DNA from: Maridesulfovibrio ferrireducens
Lineage (GTDB): Bacteria; Desulfobacterota; Desulfovibrionia; Desulfovibrionales; Desulfovibrionaceae
Assembly (NCBI RefSeq): GCF_900101105.1
Contig: NZ_FNGA01000005.1
Location: forward strand, 267,195-331,194
Direction of reading: 5' to 3'
DNA length: 64,000 bases
Of this stretch, positions 46,054-55,692 are shown piece after piece. The position numbers were made by a program, and so were the translations under genes. Below the pieces are notes generated by a model that was not told the DNA's origin, ran no database searches, and saw only the letters and a program-made list of their open reading frames with translations. Position 1 is the first letter of the stretch; each line of letters begins with the position of its first letter.

Positions 46054-47329
46054 CGCTACTTTCCTTTTCCATCTCAGCCATGGATTTCTCTATTACTTTT
46101 TCAACCTTCTTAGTCTTTTTAGCAGCACTTTTTTGACCACCAGACCCTTTAATCAAACGAACAATAAAACCATTCGGAGTAAAGACCTTATTCATATCAA
46201 CACTGCATTTGAGAATGTTAGCCCTGGAAGTTTTAGCCTGTACATCGACGACTTGCACAATCCCTATCGCAACCTCTTCACGTCCAAGAAACTCTTTGGT
46301 ATATGGATCAACCATTCTTTTTCCATACTGAACTAAAGTGAACTTCTGTCCTTTCTTTACAGTCTCTCCACCCTGCCCGAGGTAAATGGATTTACCGGAG
46401 ACAGAAACGACCACAAGAGGAAAAATTCCATCTACGATTTTCCTGCCCACCACGTCGGCATCTTTCTTGGAAATTCTGCTCATGTCCGGCAAAGAACCCT
46501 GAATAGTTTTGATATTCTCATAAAGCTGAGAAAACACAACCTGCCCGGTGGCAACATCAATTACGCGACAGGTAAAAGATCCACCGTACTGGGACATAGG
46601 AAATTTTTTTCCAGTAGATTTCATTTCCTTGAACCATTTCTTGGCAACAACCTTGTTGATCTGCCCTACTACAATAAAATCAGTGCCGAGTCGGTTACCA
46701 AGCCTGGCCATTTCCTCAACAGGAACGTTAGCTCCTTTTAAGGAATCCAGTTCTGCATTGCTCTCTTTCTCAAAATCACGATCCAGCACGGCAAACTTTC
46801 TGCTCTGGGCAAGGTAACTCACCAACCCCTGAGCCAAAGTCTTCGCAAAATCGGCCTGAATTATATCTTCGGTATTTTCCAAACGAAACGGAAGGACTGC
46901 AATACGGTTGCGCTTAGACTGCTTGGACACTTTATATTTGGCAATTGTTGCCTTCAGAGTAACATTTACCAGTTTTTTATTATAAGGATCGTTTCCAAGG
47001 GCCAGAACCTCATAGCTCTTGATTACACCTTTTGTCGCAGTCTGAACTTCCTGTTGAAATTCTTCACTGTTAAGCTCGGCAACACCTTTCTCTCCCAAAA
47101 CATTAGCCTCTACTCGTACAGAAGATAAAGCAGATCGCTCTTTGGTAGACATTTGCATACCATTAACCTGACCTAAAGCCTGCCCCAAAGCGTCATGGAC
47201 AGCCGCTTTGGCAGTTTCACCTGTTCCAGTCTTTTCAACTGTCACATAGTCAATTTTAGCAAAAGCCATACTGGTAGAAAGACAAAAAGTAACCAGAGGA
47301 ATAAAAAGAAGTTGAAGAAATAATCTCAC
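46043..47329 (-). CDS. Exported CsgG/TolB-N-like protein
   Basis: This 428-residue protein has a signal peptide (MRLFLQLLFIPLVTFCLSTS, cleavage near AFA) without a lipobox at the cleavage site. Residues about 30-130 resemble the LPP20/FlgT N-terminal type (KAAVHDALGQALGQVNG). About 140-290 resemble a CsgG/TolB-N domain (RIAVLPFRLE, LAQGLVSYLAQSRKFAVLDRD, LGTDFIVVGQIN, VIDVATGQVVFSQL). The C-terminal part resembles FlgT-C (GKSIYLGQGGETVKKGQKFTLVQYG) and ends in a charged Lys/Glu tail. CsgG-type proteins make outer-membrane secretion channels and FlgT stabilises the flagellar basal body; either relation would place this at the outer membrane. It is the best functional clue in the six-gene block. 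Confidence 0.75.
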   Translation of the reverse strand: MRLFLQLLFIPLVTFCLSTSMAFAKIDYVTVEKTGTGETAKAAVHDALGQALGQVNGMQMSTKERSALSSVRVEANVLGEKGVAELNSEEFQQEVQTATKGVIKSYEVLALGNDPYNKKLVNVTLKATIAKYKVSKQSKRNRIAVLPFRLENTEDIIQADFAKTLAQGLVSYLAQSRKFAVLDRDFEKESNAELDSLKGANVPVEEMARLGNRLGTDFIVVGQINKVVAKKWFKEMKSTGKKFPMSQYGGSFTCRVIDVATGQVVFSQLYENIKTIQGSLPDMSRISKKDADVVGRKIVDGIFPLVVVSVSGKSIYLGQGGETVKKGQKFTLVQYGKRMVDPYTKEFLGREEVAIGIVQVVDVQAKTSRANILKCSVDMNKVFTPNGFIVRLIKGSGGQKSAAKKTKKVEKVIEKSMAEMEKESSDDW

Positions 47330-47423
47330 TTGTTGAATCTCCTGAAAGCACGGCAGTTCAGATTAAATTTATGCAGCCCGGGCCAATATAAGCCCGGACT
47401 GTCCACTTAATGCACAAGACTTT

Positions 47424-48107
47424 CTACAAATCACCCATCGCATCTTCAGCGCCGGATGTTTCGAGTTTATTACTTTTGCAAAATGCTATCAGTTTATGAG
47501 TAGTTGAAACTGTTTGGGAAGTAAGAGCAGGAATTCTTGGAGCCATATTCATACCAAAGGAAAGATCTTTTTTGATAGAGAGAAGACTAGTCGGAGAAGC
47601 TTCTGCAATCGCAGACTGAGCTCCGTCAAGCCACTCAGTGAAGTCCTTGCTGAGTTTTGTCATATCAACAACACCAAGAGCATAAGGAGGTAATGCTTCT
47701 GCAACCTTCTTTTTAGAGGACTGGTCAAGATCATTCATAGATGACTCTTTTTTAGAAATAGCTTCATCATTATCTTCGGTTAACGCAACGGACTTATCAA
47801 TCTCTTCATCCTGAACGTTACCAGCTTTGAGAACTCCAATCTGGTTAGCTACAGCACCAGCTGCATTTTTATCACCAGTTGCGATAAGAACTTTTTCCTG
47901 AGCACCGAGCATATGCACCAACGCACTGACAAGTCTTGATTTAAGCTTTGCCTGATCTGAGCTTAGCCCCTTAATGTCAGCCTTAGGCGCATCGTCTCCG
48001 CCTGACACCACAGAAGTAACGCTGCCTAAACCAAATGCACTGGCTGCACCTGCAAGACAAAGAACCAAAAGGATAGTACACAAAGAAATTGTAAAGCGTT
48101 TCATCAA
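47424..48107 (-). CDS. Exported protein of unknown function (227 residues)
   Basis: A signal peptide (MMKRFTISLCTILLVLCLAG, cleavage near ASA) is followed by a mostly helical, Cys-poor protein with several Ala/Ser/Lys-rich segments (SSDQAKLKSRLVSALVHMLGAQEK). No family recognised. It lies between the CsgG-like gene (94-base gap) and the 366-residue gene, in the same orientation, with a small hairpin in its 5' leader (TGCAGG/CCTGC near 48124-48139). Confidence 0.65.
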   Translation of the reverse strand: MMKRFTISLCTILLVLCLAGAASAFGLGSVTSVVSGGDDAPKADIKGLSSDQAKLKSRLVSALVHMLGAQEKVLIATGDKNAAGAVANQIGVLKAGNVQDEEIDKSVALTEDNDEAISKKESSMNDLDQSSKKKVAEALPPYALGVVDMTKLSKDFTEWLDGAQSAIAEASPTSLLSIKKDLSFGMNMAPRIPALTSQTVSTTHKLIAFCKSNKLETSGAEDAMGDL

Positions 48108-48175
48108 TTCACTCCGTAACGGATGCAGGAAAAACCTGCGTTAATGGTTAAAAAAATCTCTCCCCAAAAAAATAA

Positions 48176-48201
48176 AGCCCAGCCTAAATTGGCTGAGCCT
48201 T
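48176..48201 (-). terminator. Internal terminator-like hairpin in the six-gene block
   Basis: AGCCCAGCC and GGCTGAGCCT pair around TAAATT, followed in the minus direction by TTTATTTTTTT. Placed after the second gene, it probably lowers expression of the downstream four genes relative to the first two. Confidence 0.65.
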
Positions 48202-48207
48202 GCTACT

Positions 48208-49308
48208 CTACTTCAATCCTTTTGCATTCAATTGATCAACAATGGAACGAGCTGCTTCCTTAGCAGCCTTTGATAATGCATTTCTTTTAGCAACAATGGC
48301 AGAAGGACCAAGACCTGCGAACTGAACAGGACCGACAGAAGCAACCTTCTTAGGCAAACGTTTACTAATATTATAAACCTTGGCATTTACAGATACATAA
48401 ACCCTTTTCAAGCCACTTGTAGGATCAATATCTGGCATTCCTGCGTCTAAAGTTCCAATTGCAAATAAAGGAACTTCACAACGTCTTGCTCCTGCAATGG
48501 CGGCTTTGCGAGTTTCGCGAGAAAGCTCTGCCTGCATTGAAAATTCTTTTTTAATAACTGCAGGTTCAACTCCACCGCATTCACTTACGATATCGCCATA
48601 CTCTACAACTTCAAAGCCGGCAGGAGACAAAACTTCATTCATTGCAGCATCAATATCTGCTGAGCTTGAAATAGTATATTTGAGTTTATCTGCCTTTTGC
48701 TCAGAGCTTCCACCAGTTGTAGTTTTGGCCATGCTTTTTTGGGATTCACCAGAAACCATGGTAGAACCGCCCATCGAACCTGTTTCTTTACCTGATGACA
48801 TCGATTGCGCCTGAGCAACTTTGGTCACCTTTTTGTCATAGGATTTAACTGAAGCAGTATCGCGAGCAACAAAAATAAAGGAGAACATACTTCCTTCGCC
48901 GGACGCCCCACTACCTGCGGCAGAAGAAAGGCTCAGTTTGCTGTCAACGGCAACATCATTAATGAGAGCTTTAACCGCTACAGTATATTTTTTATTATCT
49001 TCATCGTTCCTTTCGTCCACAATGCTATGGCTGGCAATGTATTGACCAAGATTATCCGTAAATTCCTTTTCAATTTTAAGATAAGCTTTATACTTTGCAG
49101 CGTTAAATGAAGAAGTATATTTCTTCCATGCATTCACTAAGGCTTCTTGGGCAACCTTATCCTTAGTTTCTGTTTTTATTTTTGAAGAAAAAACTCCTCC
49201 GTCGTAATTGAGAGTAGCAACTCCTGTTACTGAAGTGCCCGCAAAAGCGGCAGAACACAGCATTAACACGCAACAAATCACCAGCATTATTGAAAATACT
49301 TTCTTCAT
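48208..49308 (-). CDS. Exported protein of unknown function, LPP20/SIMPL-like
   Basis: This 366-residue protein has a signal peptide (MKKVFSIMLVICCVLMLCSA, cleavage near AFA). Residues near 55-125 (VAQEALVNAWKKYTSSF, YTVAVKALINDVAV) and the C-terminal VQFAGLGPSAIVAKRNALSKAAKEAARSI have the signature of proteins that repeat the 'A(x)AxRALAEAA' theme of LPP20/FlgT-like domains. A Ser/Gly/Met-rich linker (about 155-210) joins the two halves. Second gene of the block, 14 bases after the first. Confidence 0.65.
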   Translation of the reverse strand: MKKVFSIMLVICCVLMLCSAAFAGTSVTGVATLNYDGGVFSSKIKTETKDKVAQEALVNAWKKYTSSFNAAKYKAYLKIEKEFTDNLGQYIASHSIVDERNDEDNKKYTVAVKALINDVAVDSKLSLSSAAGSGASGEGSMFSFIFVARDTASVKSYDKKVTKVAQAQSMSSGKETGSMGGSTMVSGESQKSMAKTTTGGSSEQKADKLKYTISSSADIDAAMNEVLSPAGFEVVEYGDIVSECGGVEPAVIKKEFSMQAELSRETRKAAIAGARRCEVPLFAIGTLDAGMPDIDPTSGLKRVYVSVNAKVYNISKRLPKKVASVGPVQFAGLGPSAIVAKRNALSKAAKEAARSIVDQLNAKGLK

Positions 49309-49322
49309 TTGATCCTCGTTTA

Positions 49323-50513
49323 TCAGTACTTATTGATTTTTTGTTTCAGAGCTTGAAATTGGTCACCCGTACATGACCCTTCCGCACATTTTTTCAGCCA
49401 ATCTGAATCACATATTTCGATTTGTTTTGTTGTCTTATCAAAAAGAACCAGCAAGCTTTCAACAAAAGCAGAACTATCCTCGACGGTTAACTGGCCAACA
49501 GGAACAATTTTAACCGCTCCGTTTTTAATTTTACTGTTGACGACATCTCCAAGAGCAGACTCGACAATAAGCCGAACATAGCTTCCATACACCCACGATT
49601 GCCCGGTCTCGTTTTCGTCCAGTTTTACCTTTTTAAAGCCTCGAATAGCTATGGTTATAGGATAATCTCCATCTGGAACCGTAAGCTCGAAAACATTCCC
49701 ATTTGCAAAACGGCCAGCCATCTTATTGCCTATGGCCTTTCCTTTTGTATAAGGCAGTATGCTCGTCTTCAAATTCTTGGCAAAAAAAGAACTAAACTGT
49801 TGGGCAACAAAAATCTTAAAAGCTTCTTCTCGGTCATTCGGGAAATTCTTTACAACAAAATCATTGGCCTTTGCCTCTAAAACCACGTCTTCAACCTTGA
49901 AAGTCAAATTTGAGGCACTGGATTTAACTTCTACGTCTGTTAAAAGACAGCACAAAGAGTCAAGAAAATTCACTCCCGCAATATCAGACAAATAAAGTTT
50001 TTTAAATATTTCAAGCTTGTGTTCCTCGGAAGGAATCTTAGAAGTACAATCGGTAACCCTGACACCAAACGGATAGCTGGCCACAACTTCCATTTTAATA
50101 AAATCAAAAATCAATATCTGGCCGTGTAAGTTGTAGACAGATTTAACCAACCCCTCTTCAAGTGTTTCAACGGCTACATCCTCCCAATCCAAAGCAATAG
50201 CCATTGCTAAACCTTCACCACTATCCAACTGTCCCAATTCACCGGTAATAATTTCAATATTTTTACTGTCAGTCTTCTGCATCCTCTCGGAAAGCATCTT
50301 TTCAACAAGCGGTCTGCCTTCTGCATTATTCAGGCTGTAGATTTGATCACTGTATTTATACTGACTCTTTATATCTGCATGCTCTCCAAGAAAGGCAAAA
50401 CCAGAGTAAATAACCTTTTCTTTCTCGGCATGAGCTTCAACAATATTTAGTGTTGAAAATAGACCTAAAACAAAAAGCACGAATATAATTCGCGCGGTAT
50501 CTTGTGCTTTCAT
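49323..50513 (-). CDS. Exported protein of unknown function, first gene of the six-gene block
   Basis: This 396-residue protein has a signal peptide (ARIIFVLFVLGLFSTLNIVE, cleavage near AHA). The mature part has alternating predicted strands and helices with a DWEDVAVETLEEG..VYNLHGQILIFDF section and a FELTVPDGDYPITIAIRGFKKVK strand-rich section. It has Cys pairs near the middle and end (SLCCLLTD, CDSDWLKKCAEGSCTG) that could form disulphides. No family recognised. It leads the operon; the promoter should lie in 50514-50760, but none stands out. Confidence 0.65.
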   Translation of the reverse strand: MKAQDTARIIFVLFVLGLFSTLNIVEAHAEKEKVIYSGFAFLGEHADIKSQYKYSDQIYSLNNAEGRPLVEKMLSERMQKTDSKNIEIITGELGQLDSGEGLAMAIALDWEDVAVETLEEGLVKSVYNLHGQILIFDFIKMEVVASYPFGVRVTDCTSKIPSEEHKLEIFKKLYLSDIAGVNFLDSLCCLLTDVEVKSSASNLTFKVEDVVLEAKANDFVVKNFPNDREEAFKIFVAQQFSSFFAKNLKTSILPYTKGKAIGNKMAGRFANGNVFELTVPDGDYPITIAIRGFKKVKLDENETGQSWVYGSYVRLIVESALGDVVNSKIKNGAVKIVPVGQLTVEDSSAFVESLLVLFDKTTKQIEICDSDWLKKCAEGSCTGDQFQALKQKINKY

Positions 50514-50940
50514 TTTGTGGGTATCCCTTTCCAGAGTGTAGTTATTAATTTAATTATCAGACAAGAATTAAACAATTAAACCCCGTAATATCTATACCAA
50601 ATGAATTGTTCAATCAATAGAAAATTATGATTAATTCAATAAGGTGCAAGCAGCTTTTAAAATTTCTTTTTTTTTAGGATGTAATTTGAATTTATGAACG
50701 ACTAAAAGCTACACGAATAAACCGAGTCATCGACTTTCGGTAAAATTTTCAAAAATAAAAGAATATGAGGGCGAATGAAATTGTAGAGGGATGTATCAAA
50801 GCATATTTTCAACAGATAGGGCGATTAACATGGTCCAAAGGAACGCCCCATTCATATGAATTAACTCATCGTGGTGGTAAAATATTCGAGGTAAAAATAA
50901 AATAGAACAGCTTAACAAGTGGTCTGTGGAGGTTGAAAGG
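50514..50940. other. Intergenic region between the exported-protein block and fic
   Basis: This gap of 427 bases is mostly AT-rich and should contain the promoter of the six-gene block on the minus strand. A short open frame on the plus strand (50765-50905) is listed separately. I see no strong hairpin. Confidence 0.4.
50765..50905 (+). CDS. Possible 46-residue small protein
   Basis: An open frame of 46 codons begins MRANEIVEGCIKAYFQQIGR and ends FEVKIK. Amino-acid use looks coding-like (helix then KGTPHSYELTHRGGKIFEV strand pair). The ribosome site is poor and no relatives come to mind. It could equally be the leftover of a larger gene. Confidence 0.3.
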   Translation: MRANEIVEGCIKAYFQQIGRLTWSKGTPHSYELTHRGGKIFEVKIK

Positions 50941-51936
50941 CTAATGCTGTAGTCGCAGCCTCTTCTCAGTCAAACGATACTTCTGTAACCGACTCTTAGG
51001 CTTATCAGGAATAGTCATTTCAATAAGCCCTTCTTCTAGAGCTGGCTTGAGATAAAGATCTCTAAATGATTTGCGATCTTTCAAGCCCAAAACAGCTTGA
51101 ATCTCGTCACGGCTCATTTCTCCAGAAATAGCTTCTATCAAAGCTTTAACATGGGGGGTGACATGGGGGCCGACTTGGGGGGTCGTAGATGAAACAGCAT
51201 CCAAAATCATCCTGAGCATGAACTCGATAAATGGGGCTGAATCAGCTTTATCCGTGCTCTGTTGCAGAGCGTCATAATATTCTTCTTGGTGTTCATAGAT
51301 CAGACTTTCGACCGGAATATCTGCGAACAAAGGATTCCAGCGATTCAGGATCAGAGTTTGCCACAAACGGCCCATACGACCGTTGCCGTCTGCGAAAGGA
51401 TGTATGAATTCAAATTCGTAATGAAAAACTGAACTTGCTATCAGCGGATGGTCATCAGTAGCGGCAAGCCATCCAAAAAGATCCTGCATTAAAATAGAAA
51501 CGCGTTTCGCTGGCGGGGCCATGTGAATTACCCTTTCACCCGCAATCACGCCGACACCGGAATGACGGTAAACACCAGCCTCATCTATCAGGCCGGACAT
51601 AAGCACGCTATGTGCCTCAAGCAAGTCAGCTTCCCGCTCCACAGACCAACTATCAAAACGCTCATAAGCAGCAATGGCGTTACGCACTTCCTGAATTTCA
51701 CGGGGCGGGGCTATTACCCTTTTGCCGTCAAGAATAGCTGTTATCTGTTCTTCGCTTAGGTTGTTCCCTTCAATAGCTAAAGAACCGCGAATAGTGCGCA
51801 CGCGATTGATGCGCCTTAACCGTAATTCCTTTGAATTGTCGGTAAGGACGGTCAAACGCCCTACGACCTCGCTTATCTGAGCTATCAGATTTACGATGGC
51901 TGGGGTTATTGTGTGGGGTGGGTGGTAGGTTGGCAT
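50941..51936 (-). CDS. Fic-family protein with N-terminal inhibitory motif and C-terminal winged helix
   Basis: This 331-residue Fic enzyme would transfer AMP (or another nucleotide-derived group) to a target protein. The catalytic loop [12 protein letters not shown] is complete (near residue 195). The N-terminal SLAIEGN matches the (S/T)xxxE(G/N) autoinhibitory helix of class II Fic proteins, so activity is likely self-restrained. A Fic_N-like section ([13 protein letters not shown]) precedes it. The C-terminal 80 residues form a winged helix after a Pro/His linker whose coding DNA is a set of G-rich repeats (about 51150-51185). A degenerate second copy lies at 25635-26106. Such Fic proteins occur widely on mobile elements; target unknown. 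Confidence 0.88.
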   Translation of the reverse strand: MPTYHPPHTITPAIVNLIAQISEVVGRLTVLTDNSKELRLRRINRVRTIRGSLAIEGNNLSEEQITAILDGKRVIAPPREIQEVRNAIAAYERFDSWSVEREADLLEAHSVLMSGLIDEAGVYRHSGVGVIAGERVIHMAPPAKRVSILMQDLFGWLAATDDHPLIASSVFHYEFEFIHPFADGNGRMGRLWQTLILNRWNPLFADIPVESLIYEHQEEYYDALQQSTDKADSAPFIEFMLRMILDAVSSTTPQVGPHVTPHVKALIEAISGEMSRDEIQAVLGLKDRKSFRDLYLKPALEEGLIEMTIPDKPKSRLQKYRLTEKRLRLQH

Positions 51937-52218
51937 TCTAATATTTTAGCAAACATTATCAAGAGTAACAACTTCCTAGACACAACAAAACAAAATATTC
52001 AATCCAAGAATTCACATACCGACCTCAAATTACAAGTAAACAAATACCATACCATGAAAGCGGAGATTAATTTTAAAAATAATTCCCCTCGCTTTTCATA
52101 AACTTTCTATATATTTTGTTAAGCAACAACAAAACACATTAAATTAAGTAAATATTTTAAAGACTAACAAGAAAACTAGATCTTATCTTTATTATTTGAC
52201 AGACAATTTCAACAATTC

Positions 52219-52246
52219 CCCAGATCTATTTTAAAATAGATCTGGG
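52219..52246. promoter_or_regulatory. Perfect 28-bp palindrome upstream of the MBL / E2-E1-JAB / patatin operon
   Basis: CCCAGATCTATTTT and its exact reverse complement meet with no loop, ending 28 bases before the ATG at 52275. TTGACA lies 18 bases to its left (52197-52202) and the palindrome centre contains TATTTTAAAAT, so it may overlay the promoter and act as an operator. No regulator gene is in the operon. The rest of the 51937-52274 gap is AT-rich and empty. Confidence 0.5.
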
Positions 52247-52274
52247 CTTAAAAATTAAACTTTAGGGGAGACAC

Positions 52275-53414
52275 ATGCACCAAGTCATTTTTTATCCAGT
52301 CGGCAATGGAGATACTAGCCAAATCATCCTTAATAATGGCAAGCGGATTCTTTTTGATTTCAGGCATCTTAAAAAATCAGAAGAAGAGGGAGACCCCCAC
52401 ATCAACTTAAATGACCACCTAAAAGACGAACTCAAAAAGGCCGACAAAGACTATTTTGATGTTGTAGCATTCACTCATGGTGATAAGGACCACATTGAGA
52501 ACAGTACAGAGTTCTTTGAACTTCAACACGCAAAAAAATACCAAGGCGATGGTCGTATAAAGATTAAAACCCTTTGGGTTCCAGCTGCTATGATTCTTGA
52601 AACGGCTGCATCCGACAGCCAAAGCAGTGAATTCGTAATATGGCGCCAAGAAGCCCGTTATAGATTGAAAGAAGGAAAAGATATCCGAGTTTTTTCTAAG
52701 CCCGCCGAGTTGAAGAAATGGTTTGAAGACGAGAAGCTAGATTTTGACTCACGTAAACACCTTATCACTGATGCAGGAAAACTTGCTGAGGACTTTAGCT
52801 TAGAAGATGATGGTGTCGAATTTTTCTGTCACTCACCCTTTATTAAACATGTTGATGAAGGCGACGACATGCGCAATTCTGCTGCGTTAATATTTAACGT
52901 ACGCTTTAGAATCAACGGAAGCGTATTCGACTACCTCGCGGTTGGAGATTCTGAATACGAAGTCCTAGAAGATATTATTTCAATAACCAAATATCATAGC
53001 CGTGAAGACAGACTACACTGGGATTTATTTAATATCCCTCACCACTGTAGCTATAAAGCCCTTAATAAGGAGAAGGGAGATAATGAAACTGAACCAGCAG
53101 AAAGCATTAAAGAACTTCTCGGATTTGGAAGGCTCAACTCTTATCTGGTAAGCTCAAGCAAACCAATTGAAAACAACAAGGAAGCATATGACCAAGAACA
53201 GCCTCCCCATGTTCAAGCCAAAAACTGCTACAAAAAATATCTTAAAAAAGTAAATGGAGCAGATCTTCTGGTCACCATGGAAGAACCCAAAAGAACAAAA
53301 CCAGAACCACTAATATTCAAAATTGAAAGTCGAGGAATTTCCCTTGACTCTAAAACAGTTGCAGCCGCCGCTGCCATCACAAGCTCTCCAGCCAAAAGGG
53401 CAGGACATGAGTAG
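52275..53414 (+). CDS. Metallo-beta-lactamase-fold hydrolase, first gene of a putative defence operon
   Basis: This 379-residue protein starts with the MBL-fold strand pair (VIFYPVGNGDTSQIILNNGKRILFDF). It carries the metal motif THGDKDH at about residues 69-75 (HxxxDH variant of HxHxDH). Later it has VGDSEYE (about 222) and IPHHCSYKA (about 255), which fit the remaining metal ligands. It resembles the ComEC-like MBL proteins. The start has a strong AGGGGAG site. The next gene starts inside its last codons, so the two are translationally coupled. In this context it may be the sensor, a nuclease/phosphodiesterase, or a regulator of the ubiquitin-like machinery; which one is unknown. Confidence 0.75.
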   Translation: MHQVIFYPVGNGDTSQIILNNGKRILFDFRHLKKSEEEGDPHINLNDHLKDELKKADKDYFDVVAFTHGDKDHIENSTEFFELQHAKKYQGDGRIKIKTLWVPAAMILETAASDSQSSEFVIWRQEARYRLKEGKDIRVFSKPAELKKWFEDEKLDFDSRKHLITDAGKLAEDFSLEDDGVEFFCHSPFIKHVDEGDDMRNSAALIFNVRFRINGSVFDYLAVGDSEYEVLEDIISITKYHSREDRLHWDLFNIPHHCSYKALNKEKGDNETEPAESIKELLGFGRLNSYLVSSSKPIENNKEAYDQEQPPHVQAKNCYKKYLKKVNGADLLVTMEEPKRTKPEPLIFKIESRGISLDSKTVAAAAAITSSPAKRAGHE

Positions 53415-55692
53415 CTCATACATCGAATATGGTTCTCCTATAGAAAACCCATCTATAGGAGAACTTACCTTGCCTGCTGCACAGGCTATTTTTACCGCAT
53501 GCGAATCTAGCTCCTGCTATGAAATTATTGAATTGCGTAAACTCGAAGGAGAAGAAGGGCTTGTCGCTGAAATAATTGTAGCAGACTGCACATGCAGAGA
53601 AATACCCAGCAGGAATGATGTTGGTATTTTAATTAGAGAACGTATTGCATTAACTTTAATGGCTGACGAAACAAAGATGCCGGAAGTAAGGATGCTTCGA
53701 AACGAATTTCCAACAATTCTACACTGCAACTACGTAAAAGAAGGTGATCCTGTATCACTCTGCTTATACTTCGAGCCTTGGAGCACAGTTAGACGGGTGT
53801 GGACGCCTCAACAATTCCTTCAGCGTGTGGAGTGGTGGCTAACCTCTGCGGCTCAAAATAGCCTTCATAGAACTGACCAACCCCTAGAACCTCTATACTT
53901 TGATTCTCCCCAAAAATTTGTAATTCCACCGAAGGATGCACTAAAAAACGGACCTCTAAAATTATTACCTCTGACCAAGAATTACTATAGATCAGCCTAC
54001 GAAAATGACATTTCAATAGGCATTTCAATTGACAACAACATAATACCTATCACGGTCTATTTTCCGCCAGTCATCCACGGAGAAATAGAATCATTCCCAT
54101 CAAACCTTGGGGAAATCAATGACCAAATAGAAAAAAGGGGACCAATCTTTAGCACAAAGCTCTTTGACGCGATACGCGAGCATGTACAAGAAAATATAGA
54201 TGAAAAATATGTAACTAAAAATCCTTCTGAAAACTGTTTATTAATCCTTATTATTCCAGTTGCACGAAATGAAGATTCAGAAGCAGAAAAGATCGATGTT
54301 TCTGGGTTCTTTTTGGGAACAGATTTAGCTTCTTTAGGAGAGTCACTTGGAGCTCTAGATAGGATGGAGGATTACACCCCAAACAGATATTATGCGATAG
54401 ATATATTAGGAGTTGTGGAACACACTAACTCATGGCGCGATTTTGAAGTTTCTCCAGTGGAAATAATACAAGAAAATTCTTTTGAATTTGCTCAGCAAGG
54501 ATCAGGATTAAATTCTGAGTTAGCAAACTTTCAAGGGACACTCGTAGGTGTAGGAGCATTGGGGAGTACTATCGTCAACATCTGGAGTAAAGAAGCATGG
54601 GGAAAATGGACCCTGATTGATGCGGATGTAATTAATCCTCACAATATAATAAGACACCTTGCAACAGACCAATTAATTGGTGTTAATAAAGCAGAAGCAG
54701 TGGCTCACCTTGTTGATAACAACTACTACAACATGTACAGTGAAACGGTTAATCTTAACAAAAACGTCCTAGATCTATTAAAAGATGAGTCTGACAATAC
54801 ACTTGAAACGTCTGATCTCCTCGTTGATGCAAGTACCACATTAGAGGTTCCCCGTGAACTTTCGAAATCTGAAAAATGCCCAAGATCCGTCTCAATATTT
54901 CTAACCCCATCAGGCAATGCTTCCGTATTGCTTCTTGAGGACTCCGAACGGAAAGTCCGGTTAAATAATTTAGAAAGTCAATATTATAGGGCAATACTAA
55001 ATTTTCCATGGGGTGCTGCCCATTTAAAAAACCATAAAGGACACTTAGCTGTGGGGCTCGGCTGTAGGGATGTGTCTCTAGTAATGTCCTATGAAAAAAT
55101 AACCTTACACAGTGCTATTTTATCTCAGCAAGTAAGGATCCTTCGCGACCAAACACAACCCAAACTAAAAATTTGGATCTCCGATGATGAGAATTCAGCA
55201 GTGCAAGTTCACGACATACCTATATCCCCTGTAATCTGCTGTACATGCGGAAACTGGGAAATGTTACTGGATGATTATTTGGTCAAAGAATTAAATAAAA
55301 TTCGCCAAGAGAAGCTCCCAAACGAGACTGGGGGAATAATCTTGGGATATGCCGACCACATCCTGAAACAAATTTTTATCGTTGATATTTGTCCTGCACC
55401 TATCGATAGCGATGAAAAAACATGCTCATTTGTCCGTGGATGTCATGAACTTACTGAAGTAGTTGATAGTGCAAGTGACCGAACAGCGAATGTGGTTGGA
55501 TATATAGGAGAATGGCACTCTCATCCTCGAAACTATACAGCAAAGCCTAGTGCAGCAGACCAAATTTTAATAGACGACTTAAGCAACACTATGTGGAAAG
55601 AAGGACGCCCAGTACTAATGCTTATCGTTGGTGAAAACAGCATAACGATAACAGTCAAAGAAGGTGATCAGAAATGGACAGTAGAGATTTAA
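53407..55692 (+). CDS. E2-E1-JAB fusion of a bacterial ubiquitin-like conjugation system
   Basis: This protein of about 761 residues has three enzymatic parts. Residues about 1-200 form an E2-like domain with the candidate catalytic Cys119 in SLCLYFEPW, followed by the helix WTPQQFLQRVEWWLTSAA and DQPLEPLYF, as in Cap2-type E2 domains. About 370-610 is a ThiF/E1 adenylation domain (GVGALGSTIVNIW, LIDADVINPHNIIRH). About 630-761 is a JAB/JAMM isopeptidase with Glu in ETGGIILG and the zinc motif EWHSHP..KPSAAD. So activation, transfer and removal of a protein modifier are in one chain. ATG 53407 overlaps the MBL stop; longer in-frame starts lie inside the MBL gene. No ubiquitin-like gene is obvious nearby, so the modifier may be a protein C-terminus (as for CD-NTases in CBASS) or unrecognised. 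Confidence 0.85.
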   Translation: MSSSYIEYGSPIENPSIGELTLPAAQAIFTACESSSCYEIIELRKLEGEEGLVAEIIVADCTCREIPSRNDVGILIRERIALTLMADETKMPEVRMLRNEFPTILHCNYVKEGDPVSLCLYFEPWSTVRRVWTPQQFLQRVEWWLTSAAQNSLHRTDQPLEPLYFDSPQKFVIPPKDALKNGPLKLLPLTKNYYRSAYENDISIGISIDNNIIPITVYFPPVIHGEIESFPSNLGEINDQIEKRGPIFSTKLFDAIREHVQENIDEKYVTKNPSENCLLILIIPVARNEDSEAEKIDVSGFFLGTDLASLGESLGALDRMEDYTPNRYYAIDILGVVEHTNSWRDFEVSPVEIIQENSFEFAQQGSGLNSELANFQGTLVGVGALGSTIVNIWSKEAWGKWTLIDADVINPHNIIRHLATDQLIGVNKAEAVAHLVDNNYYNMYSETVNLNKNVLDLLKDESDNTLETSDLLVDASTTLEVPRELSKSEKCPRSVSIFLTPSGNASVLLLEDSERKVRLNNLESQYYRAILNFPWGAAHLKNHKGHLAVGLGCRDVSLVMSYEKITLHSAILSQQVRILRDQTQPKLKIWISDDENSAVQVHDIPISPVICCTCGNWEMLLDDYLVKELNKIRQEKLPNETGGIILGYADHILKQIFIVDICPAPIDSDEKTCSFVRGCHELTEVVDSASDRTANVVGYIGEWHSHPRNYTAKPSAADQILIDDLSNTMWKEGRPVLMLIVGENSITITVKEGDQKWTVEI

